From: CAWACP01 sp963832965
Lineage (GTDB): Bacteria; Acidobacteriota; Terriglobia; Bryobacterales; Bryobacteraceae
Assembly (NCBI GenBank): GCA_963832965.1
Contig: CAWHVW010000002.1
Coordinates: 248,001 to 312,000, forward strand
Reading direction: 5' to 3'
Length of the DNA: 64,000 nt
A program made the translations under genes and the position numbers. Of this stretch, positions 51,719-60,634 are shown piece by piece (within the stretch, counting starts at the first letter, position 1; every line of letters begins with the position of its first letter). The notes beneath the pieces were generated by a model. The model did no database searches. It was not told where the DNA came from and was given only the letters and a program-made list of their open reading frames with translations.

Positions 51719-53329
51719 ATGGATTCTGCATCGAGCCGGCGTTTGTTTCTGCAGTCCCTGACGGCCGCTGCCGGTTCTACGGTGGGTATTCGAGGCAATT
51801 CGCTCGAAATCGAACGAAGCGAGCAGTGCTGCCAGATGCGTTCGGCTGCGGCGGCTTTCCATAAATCCCTGCCGGAGCAGGCGCACCCCATCAACGGAGA
51901 CGAGAGGCTTTTTCCGAACGGCGCGTGCAGTTTCTCGAAGGCGTTGCCACATAATTCGCGTGGCGAACCTCTGCCTGATGCATACAGACGGCTGATGAAA
52001 GCGATCGAGAGTGGCTCGTTCGCGGATTTCGAATCGGTGCCCCTCGGCGGACCGGTGAAACTGAGCAACCCTTTGGCGCAGAGCGCTTTCGAGCTGGAAG
52101 GGCCCGATTCGCATCAGCTCGGCATGCCCGCGCCACCGGCGTTTTCAAGCGCCGAGCAGGCTGGCGAGATAGTTGAGCTTTATTGGCACGCGCTCACACG
52201 CGATATCCCGTTTTCGCGGTGGGCGCACGACGAGACGATCGCGGCGGCGGTCGCCGATCTGAACGCGCGGGAGGACTTTCGTGGGCCGAAGATCGCCGGA
52301 AGAGTAACGCAGCAGACGCTGTTTCGCATCAGTGCGCCCGGTGTTGTGGACGGCCCATACGTATCGCAGTTCCTGTTAAAGCCGATCCCGTATGGCAATC
52401 TGTCAATGGAACAGCGATACCGCGTGGCGGCACCGGGGCAGAATTTCGGACTGGCCTATAAAGACTGGCTGGCGATCCAGAACGGCCTGATGCCGATGGA
52501 AGAGATAGAATACGGGAGTATTCCCGGTTACATTGCCACCCAGCGCGGACTAACCGGATTCGTGCAGCGCGACTATACGTATCAGGCATTTCTGTCCGCG
52601 GCCCTAATTCTCTCGCGTATCGGCCCTAAAGCTTTAAGCGATACGAATCCCTACAAACGGTCGCGGAAGCAGGCTGGCTTTGCGACGTTCGGCGAGGCAC
52701 AAATCATCGACTGCATGACGCGCGCGGCGAACGCGTCGCTGAAGGCGGCGTGGTTCCAGAAATGGCAGTTGCACCGCCGCATCCGTCCGGAGGAGTTCGC
52801 GTTTCGCGTTCACGGAACACTGGCCGGGAGCGCTGGCTATCCGCTGGCCGGGGACCTGGCCCGTTCCGCGGTTATGGCGCGGCTGGAATCCTCAACGGGC
52901 GGACTCCTGCTGCCGCTGGCGTATCCGGAGGGCTGCCCGGTTCATCCGTCATATCCGGCCGGGCACGCCACCATCGCCGGGGCCTGCGCCACGATGCTGA
53001 AGGCGTTTTTCGACGAGGAGTTTGAGATTCCCGACCCGGTGGCGAGCAGAGAGGACGGCGCGGCGCTGACGCCTTACAAAGGGACGCTCACGCTGGGCGG
53101 CGAGTTGAACAAGCTGGCGTCGAATATAGCCATAGCTCGCGACGCGGCCGGCCTGCATTGGCGTTCCGACAGCGTGGAGGGGATTCGCCTGGGCGAAGCG
53201 GTGGCTCTGGGGCTTCTGCGCGACGTGGCCGCAACCGGCGCAGAGCCGTTTCAAGGATTCCGCCTGACTACTTTCGATGGCAACAAGATAACGGCAGGGG
53301 CTCCCGCACTGACGTCGGGAACAGGTTAG
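51719..53329 (+). CDS. Vanadium-dependent haloperoxidase, Tat-exported
   Basis: A 536-residue PAP2-fold enzyme. The N-terminus carries a twin-arginine signal (SSRRLFLQSLTAAAGSTVG). The vanadate-binding elements are WQLHRRIRPEEFAF (Arg/Lys region), PSYPAGHATIAGACA (the catalytic His in a P-x-Y-P-A-GH context, around residues 409-420) and ARDAAGLHWRSDS (axial His, around residues 473-485). This is the haloperoxidase pattern rather than a lipid phosphatase. It oxidises halides with peroxide outside the cytoplasm. It lies 49 bp upstream of the large Ig/TIG-domain gene. Confidence 0.87.
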   Translation: MDSASSRRLFLQSLTAAAGSTVGIRGNSLEIERSEQCCQMRSAAAAFHKSLPEQAHPINGDERLFPNGACSFSKALPHNSRGEPLPDAYRRLMKAIESGSFADFESVPLGGPVKLSNPLAQSAFELEGPDSHQLGMPAPPAFSSAEQAGEIVELYWHALTRDIPFSRWAHDETIAAAVADLNAREDFRGPKIAGRVTQQTLFRISAPGVVDGPYVSQFLLKPIPYGNLSMEQRYRVAAPGQNFGLAYKDWLAIQNGLMPMEEIEYGSIPGYIATQRGLTGFVQRDYTYQAFLSAALILSRIGPKALSDTNPYKRSRKQAGFATFGEAQIIDCMTRAANASLKAAWFQKWQLHRRIRPEEFAFRVHGTLAGSAGYPLAGDLARSAVMARLESSTGGLLLPLAYPEGCPVHPSYPAGHATIAGACATMLKAFFDEEFEIPDPVASREDGAALTPYKGTLTLGGELNKLASNIAIARDAAGLHWRSDSVEGIRLGEAVALGLLRDVAATGAEPFQGFRLTTFDGNKITAGAPALTSGTG

Positions 53330-53378
53330 ACCGCAGGTCCCAGTAGCGAAGGCGCACTGGAGGAGGAGGGTCGCGATA

Positions 53379-56270
53379 GTGAACCGTACACGAGCGTATC
53401 GGTCTTTGCGTCTGTTAATCGTGCTGACGATGTGCGGCGCTGCCACGCACGCGGGGCCGAGGGGCGCTGCTCCCCGCGGCAAACACAACGCGATGGAGGC
53501 GGGAATGGCGAGCATGGCGGCCATGCCGCTGGTAGCTCCGTTGTTCATCGAGAACGGACAACTCTCCACAAGCGTGTCCATCGTCAGCGCGATGGCCCGC
53601 GCCACCACCGTGGACGTGATCCTGCTGGACCAGAACGGTATTCAGATCACCGCGCAGACCTACCCGCTGGACGGTCACGCGCAGCAGGTGGTGAAGGTGT
53701 CGGATCTGCTCCAGGCGGCGAATTCGGCGGTGCCCTTTGGGTCGGTGAAGATCGAGACCGATGCGCAGGCGGAGATGAACATGTCGGTGCTGGCGCAGGC
53801 GTCGATTACCGGAACTACCTCGGGCGGGCCGGTATATTTGGAAGAAGAGCTGCCGATGACTACCCCGGGCGATTCCGGAGTGGTGCGCGCGGTGGCGCCG
53901 GCGGGCCTGGGCTTTCCGGTGCTGGCGCTGCGCAGCACCAGCTCGACTTCCCAGACGGTCACTGTGAGTTGTCTGTATGAGCACGGCGGTGTGGGCCAGA
54001 GCACAGTGCAACTTGCTCCGGGCGCCATGGTGCTGCACGGCGCCTGCGTTGCGGGCAGCGAACAGTTGCCGTCGCTGGATGCCGGCTGGAATCAGCAGAC
54101 CCTCGACAGCAAGGGCGCCATTGGGATTTCGGTGTCCAGCACGGGCGGGGTGGGCGCGCTGTGCGTGTACGGCTTCGCGATGGCCGGCCAGGCGGGCAGC
54201 CCGATCTACACTTCCCTGAACTTCACCGACGCGGGCGGGCTGAGCTCTGGGAACACCGTCTTTGCGGGAGTGCCCATCGGCCAGCAAACCCTGCTGGGGA
54301 GCGACGTGTTTACGCCAACGCTGTCGCTGACGAACTTCGGAGCGAAAGCGGTTACCGCGACGATCACCCTTGCGGTAACCAACGGGAACGGCCCGAGCGG
54401 GAAGAAGCTGGCCACGGTAACGGTAGCAGGCCAATCGAGCGTCACCGTCCCGCTCGGCGCGATGACGGGCGATTCGCAGATGCGGAATTCGTTTATCGTG
54501 CAGTCGACCGGCGGGCAGGGGATGCTCTATGCGGGTCTGACGGTATTCGGCGGGACGACCTATCGTTCGGTGCAACTGCCGGGCAAGGACTGGTGGCGGC
54601 CGTATAACGGGGGCGCACATCCGTGGACGACGGCGAGCGCGACGAATTCGACGCTGCTGCTGTTCAATTATGCGGATACGCCGAACCAGCTCACTGTGGC
54701 GATTGGCGCGGGCGGGATGCTCTGGCAGCAGAGCTACCAGCTTGCCCCAATGGAGACGAGGGCGCTGGATATCGGCAACCTGATTGCGACGGGAGCGAAG
54801 GACCAGAACGGCCAGGTGTTGCCGAAGAGCGCGACGGCGGGGGTGGTGAACTGGTTCACGCTGGGCTTCGGTCAGGCGATGGGCCGGCTGCTGGTGTCAC
54901 AGCCGGGCATAGGGCTGGCGCGGAGTTTCAATTGCGACACGATTGAGGCGTATTGCGGAACCTCGGAGATGCCGAACAACAGCCTGACGATTCCGGCGTC
55001 ACAGGGCGCGCCAATGGGTCCCTATGAGGTGGACATGTGCACCGCCGCAATGGGCGAGTGCGAGGGGGATTATGATACCAGCGCGCCAACGTCAACGAAC
55101 TGGAGTTCATCCAACACGTCCGTGGCGTCCATCCCGGCGAGCCAGGGCGAGGCGGTTGCGGAGATCAGCGGTATCTCGGGCGGGTCGGCGACCATCACGG
55201 CGAACGGGGTGACGGAAGTGCTGTACGACGAGATTGATGGTGAGAATTACGGTTGCGAGGCGCCGGGGCAATCCGGCGTTGCGAATGTGTATGACCCCAC
55301 TCCAGTGATTACTGGCGTCAGCCCAACCACGGGGTTCGTGGTCGGCGAAGCTGGCGCGGTGACGCTTACCGGTCAGAACTTTGGGACGAACAAGCCGCAG
55401 GTATCCTTCTCCCTTGGCGGCACGGTCACGGTCAGCTCGAATACCGACACGTCGATTCAAGCGTCGCTTACTGCCGCCAGCGCCGGAACCGGCACGTTCA
55501 CGGTCACCTCGGAGGGATACGACGGGCAGTCGTTCAAATCGTCGTCGGGCCAGAACCAGCAGTCGGGCGCATCGCCATCGGTGGCAGTGGCGGGTGCAAT
55601 CCAGTTCGCGGTCAACGGTAAGTCGTTTATCTTCGTGGGAACGGACCCCAAGGTGATTTCCTCGAACACTTTTTACGCATCGAATGGGGACGGGGGATAT
55701 CCGACGCCCTCTGGGGGCACTTTATCGGCTACTTCCAGCAGCTCCTCAGACACGGTGAACGTGATTTCCGGCCCTCCGCCAGAAGTACAGTTCACCACCT
55801 CCGTCCAAAGCACGAACAGCGGCGACAGGGCATTGACATTCAAGTACACGGCTGGCAGTCAAAGTTCATCCCAGCCGATCAATGTGACTGCCAGGAAGTT
55901 TGCGTATCTAACGAACAACAGCCCGTCAAATACGTGCTCGCTCGGCTACGGAACCTCTACGACCTATACTTACACGGTCTATACTCATCCCGGTACTGGC
56001 CAAGCCGTCGATGGAACTATGGGCTTAACCAACGCTGCGGTTACTGAGAGCTTCAGCCCGGCTCCGTCATGCGGCCAGCACACCGGGGACGGCGGGCTCA
56101 ACGCCAATGGGCAGTTCACTGATGACGTCACATATTGTTCGTCGAGCCCATTGACATGCTCTGAGACCAGCACTCAAACCCTCGCAGTTGCCGGATTTCA
56201 GGTCAGAACCAACACCATCACGTGGTCCAGCCACGGAATAAGCTATACGAGCAACGGGCCAACCCAATGA
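53379..56270 (+). CDS. Large exported protein with Ig-like and TIG domains, variable C-terminal tip (array copy 1)
   Basis: A 963-residue protein starting at GTG 53379, with a signal peptide (SLRLLIVLTMCGAATHA). The N-terminal ~560 residues are beta-rich repeats typical of large acidobacterial exported proteins. Near residue 570-620 is a BIG2-like Ig domain (NTSVASIPASQG, then GSATITANG), and from residue ~638 a TIG/IPT domain (PVITGVSPTTGFVVGEAGAV, TLTGQNFG). The core 54228-55588 recurs at 60633-61993. After SVAVAG (residue ~737) the sequence is unlike copy 2. The tip has several Cys (PSCGQHTGDGG, TYCSSSPLTCSETST). It overlaps the next gene by 4 bp. Role unknown; probably surface-exposed. 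Confidence 0.82.
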   Translation: MNRTRAYRSLRLLIVLTMCGAATHAGPRGAAPRGKHNAMEAGMASMAAMPLVAPLFIENGQLSTSVSIVSAMARATTVDVILLDQNGIQITAQTYPLDGHAQQVVKVSDLLQAANSAVPFGSVKIETDAQAEMNMSVLAQASITGTTSGGPVYLEEELPMTTPGDSGVVRAVAPAGLGFPVLALRSTSSTSQTVTVSCLYEHGGVGQSTVQLAPGAMVLHGACVAGSEQLPSLDAGWNQQTLDSKGAIGISVSSTGGVGALCVYGFAMAGQAGSPIYTSLNFTDAGGLSSGNTVFAGVPIGQQTLLGSDVFTPTLSLTNFGAKAVTATITLAVTNGNGPSGKKLATVTVAGQSSVTVPLGAMTGDSQMRNSFIVQSTGGQGMLYAGLTVFGGTTYRSVQLPGKDWWRPYNGGAHPWTTASATNSTLLLFNYADTPNQLTVAIGAGGMLWQQSYQLAPMETRALDIGNLIATGAKDQNGQVLPKSATAGVVNWFTLGFGQAMGRLLVSQPGIGLARSFNCDTIEAYCGTSEMPNNSLTIPASQGAPMGPYEVDMCTAAMGECEGDYDTSAPTSTNWSSSNTSVASIPASQGEAVAEISGISGGSATITANGVTEVLYDEIDGENYGCEAPGQSGVANVYDPTPVITGVSPTTGFVVGEAGAVTLTGQNFGTNKPQVSFSLGGTVTVSSNTDTSIQASLTAASAGTGTFTVTSEGYDGQSFKSSSGQNQQSGASPSVAVAGAIQFAVNGKSFIFVGTDPKVISSNTFYASNGDGGYPTPSGGTLSATSSSSSDTVNVISGPPPEVQFTTSVQSTNSGDRALTFKYTAGSQSSSQPINVTARKFAYLTNNSPSNTCSLGYGTSTTYTYTVYTHPGTGQAVDGTMGLTNAAVTESFSPAPSCGQHTGDGGLNANGQFTDDVTYCSSSPLTCSETSTQTLAVAGFQVRTNTITWSSHGISYTSNGPTQ
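54228..55588. repeat. 1361-bp direct repeat, copy 1 (core of the Ig/TIG gene)
   Basis: This stretch matches 60633-61993 at a constant offset of 6405 bp from end to end, so there is no net insertion or deletion. The proteins differ at about five positions (for example TPTLS/TPALS, LPKSA/LPKTA, CDTI/CDTV and SQGEA/SQDEA). Beyond both ends the sequences are unrelated. Both lie in the same orientation, so recombination could delete the intervening genes or exchange tips. Confidence 0.9.
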
Positions 56271-56959
56271 AGACAATCTTTGCAGTAGCATTAGTTTCCG
56301 TGCTGGCCGGTGCCGACGGTCCTTCCCCGAAGGTAGCGAGCGGGCAGGGCACGGCCAATCCCGCGGCGCTCCCTCGAGAGGCGAGAGTGGAGCGTTTTGA
56401 GATCACAGACACGAATATTGTGCGCGCACTCGCCGAACTCAGCCGGAGTTTGGCAGGCGGGTTGCATCTGGGTGTCGAAGAGATCATCAAAGAGAATTAC
56501 TCCGACCCAGACGACCAAGGCGTTCGTTTCTCTATGCGCGTGGAGAACAAGACCGTGGGAGAAATACTGGATGCACTTTGTGGATTGGATTCCCGCTACA
56601 CGTGGTCGATGGACGGGTCTTCGATCAATGTCTACCCACGGGCGACCATAAGCGATGGGGCTTACCTGCTTAATCTCCAGATTGAGCAAATCACAATCGT
56701 TGAGGCCGCCGATCCCTACGCAGTGCTTGGTCCCTTATCAAGACAGCATCCGGAGCAGCAAATCGGATACGCGCACTTAGGAGGAGATCCGCGTTATGCG
56801 GGGCCCTGGTCGGTTACCTTCGAACATCTTACCGTTCGGCAACTCATCAACAGAGTTGCCGAACACATGGGCCCACAGACGTCCTGGACCTGGCACGGCA
56901 TTAAGACGGAAAGGATGTTTGGCTTTTTCAAGGGCGGGTATCATGTGCAGAGCCAATAG
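56267..56959 (+). CDS. Small exported protein, partner of the copy-1 tip (secretin/STN-like)
   Basis: A 230-residue protein with a signal peptide (MKTIFAVALVSVLAG). The first part, ITDTNIVRALAELSRSLAGG, and later VENKTVGEILDALCGLDSRY with DGSSINVYP, resembles the STN/secretin short N-domain fold. A second similar unit comes near the end (FEHLTVRQLINRVAEHMGP). The start ATG overlaps the stop of the large protein, so the two are co-translated. The position matches the HEAT-like partners behind the other tips, but the sequence is unrelated to them. Confidence 0.72.
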   Translation: MKTIFAVALVSVLAGADGPSPKVASGQGTANPAALPREARVERFEITDTNIVRALAELSRSLAGGLHLGVEEIIKENYSDPDDQGVRFSMRVENKTVGEILDALCGLDSRYTWSMDGSSINVYPRATISDGAYLLNLQIEQITIVEAADPYAVLGPLSRQHPEQQIGYAHLGGDPRYAGPWSVTFEHLTVRQLINRVAEHMGPQTSWTWHGIKTERMFGFFKGGYHVQSQ

Positions 56960-57127
56960 TCACGGAAGGTAATACCGAATTGCAGTGCTTGGGCCTGGTG
57001 TAGTGAGATGCATCGAGAGCTGTAGGCCGCGTAAAATCGAGGGTGTAAATCAGGGCCTTGACAAAGGCCAGCCGCTGCTGGCTCCAGTGGAAGTATCCCA
57101 ACTTTCACAGAAGGAGCTAACGAGCGG

Positions 57128-58333
57128 ATGGCCAAAGACAGAATAGAGCGAGACGAGCTGGCAAGCAAGCTCATGGAGACGGCGAGTGTAGCCGAAGACC
57201 CGTTGCGGGCGATGGCGGAGTTGCTGACGGACTTCGTGATGGAGGCCGAGGTAACGGCCAAAGTGGGTGCCGAACCGCACGAGCGGAGCGCGGAACGCAC
57301 GACGCAGCGGAACGGACACCGTGAGCGGCGCTGGGATACGCGGCTGGGAACGCTGCAGGTGCCGAAAGTGCGCGAAGGCGGCTACGTGCCGAGCTTCATC
57401 GAGCACCGCAAGCGCAGTGAACAGGCGCTGGTCAGCGTGATCCAGGAAGCGGTGGTGAAAGGCGTTTCGACGCGCAAGATCGAGGCGGTGCTGGAACAGC
57501 TCGGGATCGCAGGCGTATCGGCGGGGCAGGTGAGCCAGTTGTGCGCGGCGCTGGACGAAAAAGTCCGGAAGTTCCGCGAGGGACCGCTGGGTGAGATCCG
57601 CTACGTGTGGGTGGACGCGTTGTATGAGAAGGTGCGCCTGGACGACCGCGTGGAATCGATGGCGGTGGTGATTGCGACGGGGGTGAACCTGGAAGGCCGC
57701 CGCGAGGTACTGGGACTGGACGTGATTCCGGCGGAGAGCGAAGAGGGTTGGGCGCAGTTCTTCAAAAGCCTGAGGGAACGCGGCCTGCACGGCGTGAAGC
57801 TGGTGATTTCGGATGCGCACACGGGCTTGAAAGCGGCGGTGCGCAAGGTGCTGAAGGTGGAATGGCAGCGCTGCAAAGTGCACTTCTATCGCAACGTGCT
57901 GGTGCATGTATCGAAGCGCAGCCAGGCGGAAGTGAGCGAGGCGATGAAAGCCGTCTTCGTGCAGCGAGATGAGAAAAGTGCGAAGGCCAAAGCGGGCGAA
58001 CTGGTGCGGCAGTTTCAAACGCGCTTCGCCAAAGCCATGGAAATCTTCGAGGCCGGCATCGACGACGTGTTGAGTTATCTGCATTACCCGCAGTCGCATC
58101 GGGTGCGCATCAGCTCCACCAATCCGCTGGAGCGGTTGAATCTGGAAATCCGGCGCCGCACGCGCGTGGTGGGCATCTTCCCGCATGCGGGCGCCTGCCT
58201 GCGGCTGATCGGCATGCTGCTGGTGGAGAAGAACGAAGACTGGCTCACCGACGACAAAGCGTATCTCACGTTTGACGATGCGCCCGCCGAAGAGGCGGCG
58301 TCGAAACTGGTCACCATGGCGGTGGGCCAATGA
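57128..58333 (+). CDS. IS256-family transposase
   Basis: A 401-residue mutator-type DDE transposase. The N-terminal part has LASKLMETASVAEDPLRAMA and SAERTTQRNGHRERRWDTRL. The catalytic acidic residues are in YVWVDALYEKVR, LVISDAHTGLKAAV and, further on, the SSTNPLERLNLEIRRRTRVV region. The IS256 signature with Cys and His, WQRCKVHFYRNVL, is present. The length is normal and the frame is intact, so the element may still be active. Confidence 0.95.
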   Translation: MAKDRIERDELASKLMETASVAEDPLRAMAELLTDFVMEAEVTAKVGAEPHERSAERTTQRNGHRERRWDTRLGTLQVPKVREGGYVPSFIEHRKRSEQALVSVIQEAVVKGVSTRKIEAVLEQLGIAGVSAGQVSQLCAALDEKVRKFREGPLGEIRYVWVDALYEKVRLDDRVESMAVVIATGVNLEGRREVLGLDVIPAESEEGWAQFFKSLRERGLHGVKLVISDAHTGLKAAVRKVLKVEWQRCKVHFYRNVLVHVSKRSQAEVSEAMKAVFVQRDEKSAKAKAGELVRQFQTRFAKAMEIFEAGIDDVLSYLHYPQSHRVRISSTNPLERLNLEIRRRTRVVGIFPHAGACLRLIGMLLVEKNEDWLTDDKAYLTFDDAPAEEAASKLVTMAVGQ

Positions 58334-58353
58334 GGAAGGAGATCTTTTTGAAT

Positions 58354-58434
58354 GCGAGGGCGCTGCCCTCGCGCTCCCGGGATTTAACGCTTTCGCGCCA
58401 GAATGGCTGCGGTGCGGGGCGGCTTGCGCCGCCC
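58354..58434 (+). other. Two hairpins downstream of the transposase inside the IS
   Basis: GCGAGGG-CGCTG-CCCTCGC at 58354-58372 (7-bp stem) and GGGCGGC-TTGC-GCCGCCC at 58417-58434 (7-bp stem). They lie in the ~200-bp non-coding right part of the IS and may end transcription or protect the mRNA. Nothing else is seen in 58334-58540. Confidence 0.4.
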
Positions 58435-58550
58435 ACGCCATTCCGGCCCCTGAGTCGGCGCTCCGGTCGCTTCCCAGCGTTGCCGTATCCTCCACTCAGG
58501 TAACTGCAATCTTAAACCCGACCTCTGGAGTCGGCAGCGAATTTACACTC

Positions 58551-58614
58551 GACTATTGACACAGGCAACGGCACGCCGGTAACAGTGGTGGGCGTAACCA
58601 AGACGGCGAATTAG
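58551..58614 (+). pseudogene. Orphan tip fragment 1 (cut by the IS)
   Basis: Directly after the IS right end an open frame TIDTGNGTPVTVVGVTKTAN ends with TAG at 58612-58614. Its composition and end resemble the last residues of the tips in this array, such as LNRTPVTLITVSK at 59712. Only these ~21 codons remain; the rest was lost with the IS rearrangement. It is 15 bp upstream of the first HEAT-like partner gene. Confidence 0.5.
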
Positions 58615-58629
58615 ACGGGAGATGACACG

Positions 58630-59388
58630 ATGAAAGGGTTTCTGCTTATCTTGATATCCATGACTGTGCTGGCCACGCCCTGTTGCGCGGCCCAGTCGGG
58701 CAGCATCGACGGACCGCCGGTGCCGGACGTGGATGACCGCATGCTGCAGGAGAAGTATCACATTCCTTTGACGGAAGAGGGTCTCCTAGCTGCCCTGCAC
58801 CACCCGGTTTCAGATGTGCGCAGCTATGTTGCCGGAAAACTGGCTGCTGAAGCGCACAAGGACGCCATTCCCGCCATTCTGGCAGCTCTTGCAGTTGAGC
58901 CGGTGCCCGGTGCACAGGTCCTTCTGGCCCGGGCTGCGGGACAACTGGGTTCGAACGAGGCGGTGAGTGCCCTCAGATCCCGGTGCTCGGACCAGAAATG
59001 GAGCTACGTCCTCAGGATGATGGCCGCAAGTGCCATGCTCGACCTTGGGCACAAGGAGTGTCTGGAGGATGTTCTGGAGGCGTTGCGCTCGGGTGAGGAG
59101 GCGCACACCCCGAGTGGCGATCAGGACGCCGTGATGGCGCTGAACATGATACCGCGTTATCAGCACCTGACCCCACAGGAGCTGGAAGTAACTGAGGCGG
59201 CTGTCGCGCCAGCCCTCCAAAGCCCGGCGCTTGTTGTCAGGCTGACCGCGGGGGGGTATACGATTCCGCGCCTGGGGGATACACGTTGGGCGATCGAGCA
59301 ACTTCGCAACGCGTTGGCGGTGGAACGGGACGAGATGGCGCGAAAACCACTGGAAGCAGCGCTGCGGCAGCTCGTATCCGGCCAGTAG
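58630..59388 (+). CDS. Small exported HEAT-like repeat protein, partner gene A
   Basis: A 252-residue protein with a signal peptide (MKGFLLILISMTVLATPCCA). The mature part is helical repeats: VDDRMLQEKYHIPLTEEGL, LAALHHPVSDVRSYVAGKLA, AEAHKDAIPAILAALAVEPV, RAAGQLGSNEAVSALRSRCS and further copies ending LRNALAVERDEMARKPLEAA. This is HEAT-like alpha-solenoid composition. It is about half identical by eye to the protein at 59724. It follows an orphan tip fragment by 15 bp. The function is unknown; a binding protein in the periplasm is likely. Confidence 0.75.
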   Translation: MKGFLLILISMTVLATPCCAAQSGSIDGPPVPDVDDRMLQEKYHIPLTEEGLLAALHHPVSDVRSYVAGKLAAEAHKDAIPAILAALAVEPVPGAQVLLARAAGQLGSNEAVSALRSRCSDQKWSYVLRMMAASAMLDLGHKECLEDVLEALRSGEEAHTPSGDQDAVMALNMIPRYQHLTPQELEVTEAAVAPALQSPALVVRLTAGGYTIPRLGDTRWAIEQLRNALAVERDEMARKPLEAALRQLVSGQ

Positions 59389-59712
59389 ACGAGTTCGTGT
59401 CCCTCTGCCGTTCAAGCGGCTACGTCCTGCACCGGAAACAGCACTTGGACAGCTGGCCCGCCGGGACCTAGCGGCACGACGCTGGGAACGCAGGTCCCGC
59501 CGACCGGCAACGGCGAATTCCTCGATGAGCATGCAATCGACAGCACCACAGACCTCCTTGGAGGTACGGGCGTCAACTCCTGCACGGAGACATGTGCGCA
59601 GACTTATTCCTCCTGTGGGCAGACGATCGGTTCTTTCACGATTACAAGAACGTTTACACACAGTTCTTTGAACAGGACTCCGGTCACGCTCATCACGGTA
59701 TCGAAGCAGTAG
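59389..59712 (+). pseudogene. Orphan tip 2 (108 codons, no start)
   Basis: An uninterrupted frame begins with the codon after the stop of the HEAT-like gene and runs to TAG at 59710-59712. It reads SSCPSAVQAATSCTGNSTWT, GTTLGTQVPPTGNGEFLDEH, NSCTETCAQTYSSCG and SFTITRTFTHSSLNRTPV. The Cys-rich pattern resembles the last part of copy 1 (NGQFTDDVTYCSSSPLTCSE). There is no start codon or Shine-Dalgarno, so it is a tip detached from its core. The second HEAT-like gene begins 11 bp later. Confidence 0.7.
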
Positions 59713-59723
59713 GGGAGAAAGCA

Positions 59724-60473
59724 ATGAGACGAAAAACATTCTGGTTGGTGTTTGCTGGCGTCCTGGTGGCGTCTCTTCACACGTCGCACGTTTATGCGTC
59801 GGATGGTCCTCCAAAAATGGACGTGGACGAGCAAATGCTTGTAGAAAAGTATCACATACCAGCGACGAGGGAGGGCTTTCTGACAGCGCTGCACCACTCT
59901 TCCCAGGACGTGCGTGTCTTTGGTGCTATCAAGCTCGCTGCGGAAGGGGATAAGGACGCCATCCCAGCGATCCTTGAGGCGGTCACTACGGAACCCGTTC
60001 CGAGCACGAAATCTACTCTGGCATACGCTGCGGCCATGCTCGGGAGCGAAGGCGGACTCAACGCCTTGACGGGCATGTGCCACGATCCGACCTTGCAGCG
60101 CTCGTTCAGGATGATGGCCGCTCAGGACATGGAGTATCTCGGGCATGACGAATGCGTCACCGATGTGCTGGACTGTCTGCGATCAGCAGAGAACAATCAC
60201 TCCGATGACGACATCTCTGATCTCACGCAAGCGCTCTATCTGATTCCCTGGTTTAAGCACCTCACGCCTGAGCAACTGAAGGTATTGAGGCCTTTGGCCG
60301 CCGAAGCGTTAAGAAACCATGTACCCATCGTCAGGGCTATCGCCGCTTACGCGTTCCAGAAGCTGGGAGATCCCTGGGCGGCTGAACCCCTAAGAATTGC
60401 CCTCGCAGTGGAGTCTGACGACAACGCACGAAGGGCGATGCAAAGCGCTCTTAACGCTATCGAGGCCAAGTAA
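59724..60473 (+). CDS. Small exported HEAT-like repeat protein, partner gene B
   Basis: A 249-residue protein with a signal peptide (RKTFWLVFAGVLVASLHTSH). It has helical repeats like partner A: VDEQMLVEKYHIPATREGFL, TALHHSSQDVRVFGAIKLAA, EGDKDAIPAILEAVTTEPVP, FKHLTPEQLKVLRPLAAEAL, LRIALAVESDDNARRAMQSA. GGGAGAAAGCA is just before the ATG at 59724; an upstream in-frame ATG at 59592 lies inside the tip and is not used. The partner follows its orphan tip after 11 bp. The function is unknown. Confidence 0.75.
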   Translation: MRRKTFWLVFAGVLVASLHTSHVYASDGPPKMDVDEQMLVEKYHIPATREGFLTALHHSSQDVRVFGAIKLAAEGDKDAIPAILEAVTTEPVPSTKSTLAYAAAMLGSEGGLNALTGMCHDPTLQRSFRMMAAQDMEYLGHDECVTDVLDCLRSAENNHSDDDISDLTQALYLIPWFKHLTPEQLKVLRPLAAEALRNHVPIVRAIAAYAFQKLGDPWAAEPLRIALAVESDDNARRAMQSALNAIEAK

Positions 60474-60542
60474 GAGGTCCTAGGGCAGGGACCTTGCAAG
60501 CCGGCGCCCACTCTTGGGTTGCGAAAACATGGGCCGTCGAGC

Positions 60543-60634
60543 GCAGCGTCTTGGTGAATCCTCACGGCGGCGTGCTGCTCATTGCTTCTGGTCTAGGCGG
60601 CCGGGAAAGATTTACGAGAGGTGGGTGATCCCGA
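60543..60634 (+). pseudogene. Fragment of the anti-sigma gene fused to the core copy 2
   Basis: Matches 51190-51288 of the anti-sigma gene (SVLVNPHGGVLLIAS, then AGKIYERWVIP in another frame), with about seven bases deleted. Immediately after GTGATCCCGA the sequence changes to the Ig/TIG core (GACGCGGGCGGGCTGAG). The rest of 60474-60542 shows nothing recognisable. Confidence 0.75.

Larger units (their letters stand above)
57041..58550 (+). mobile_element. IS256-family insertion sequence
   Basis: The 1510-bp element encodes a complete IS256 transposase. The ends are imperfect inverted repeats: GGGTGTAAAT at 57041-57050 and ATTTACACTC at 58541-58550 (inverse GAGTGTAAAT), with similarity extending several bases inward. 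The expected 8-9-bp target duplication is not seen (left flank TAAAATCGA, right flank GACTATTGA). This suggests recombination after insertion. The right end lies inside the end of a displaced tip-coding sequence. Confidence 0.82.

Noticed and set aside
51266..52114. 282-codon minus-strand frame across the anti-sigma/haloperoxidase gap
   Set aside because: It covers the antisense of two real genes. The gap part shows a Cys/Tyr-rich peptide, but without start, Shine-Dalgarno or known family.
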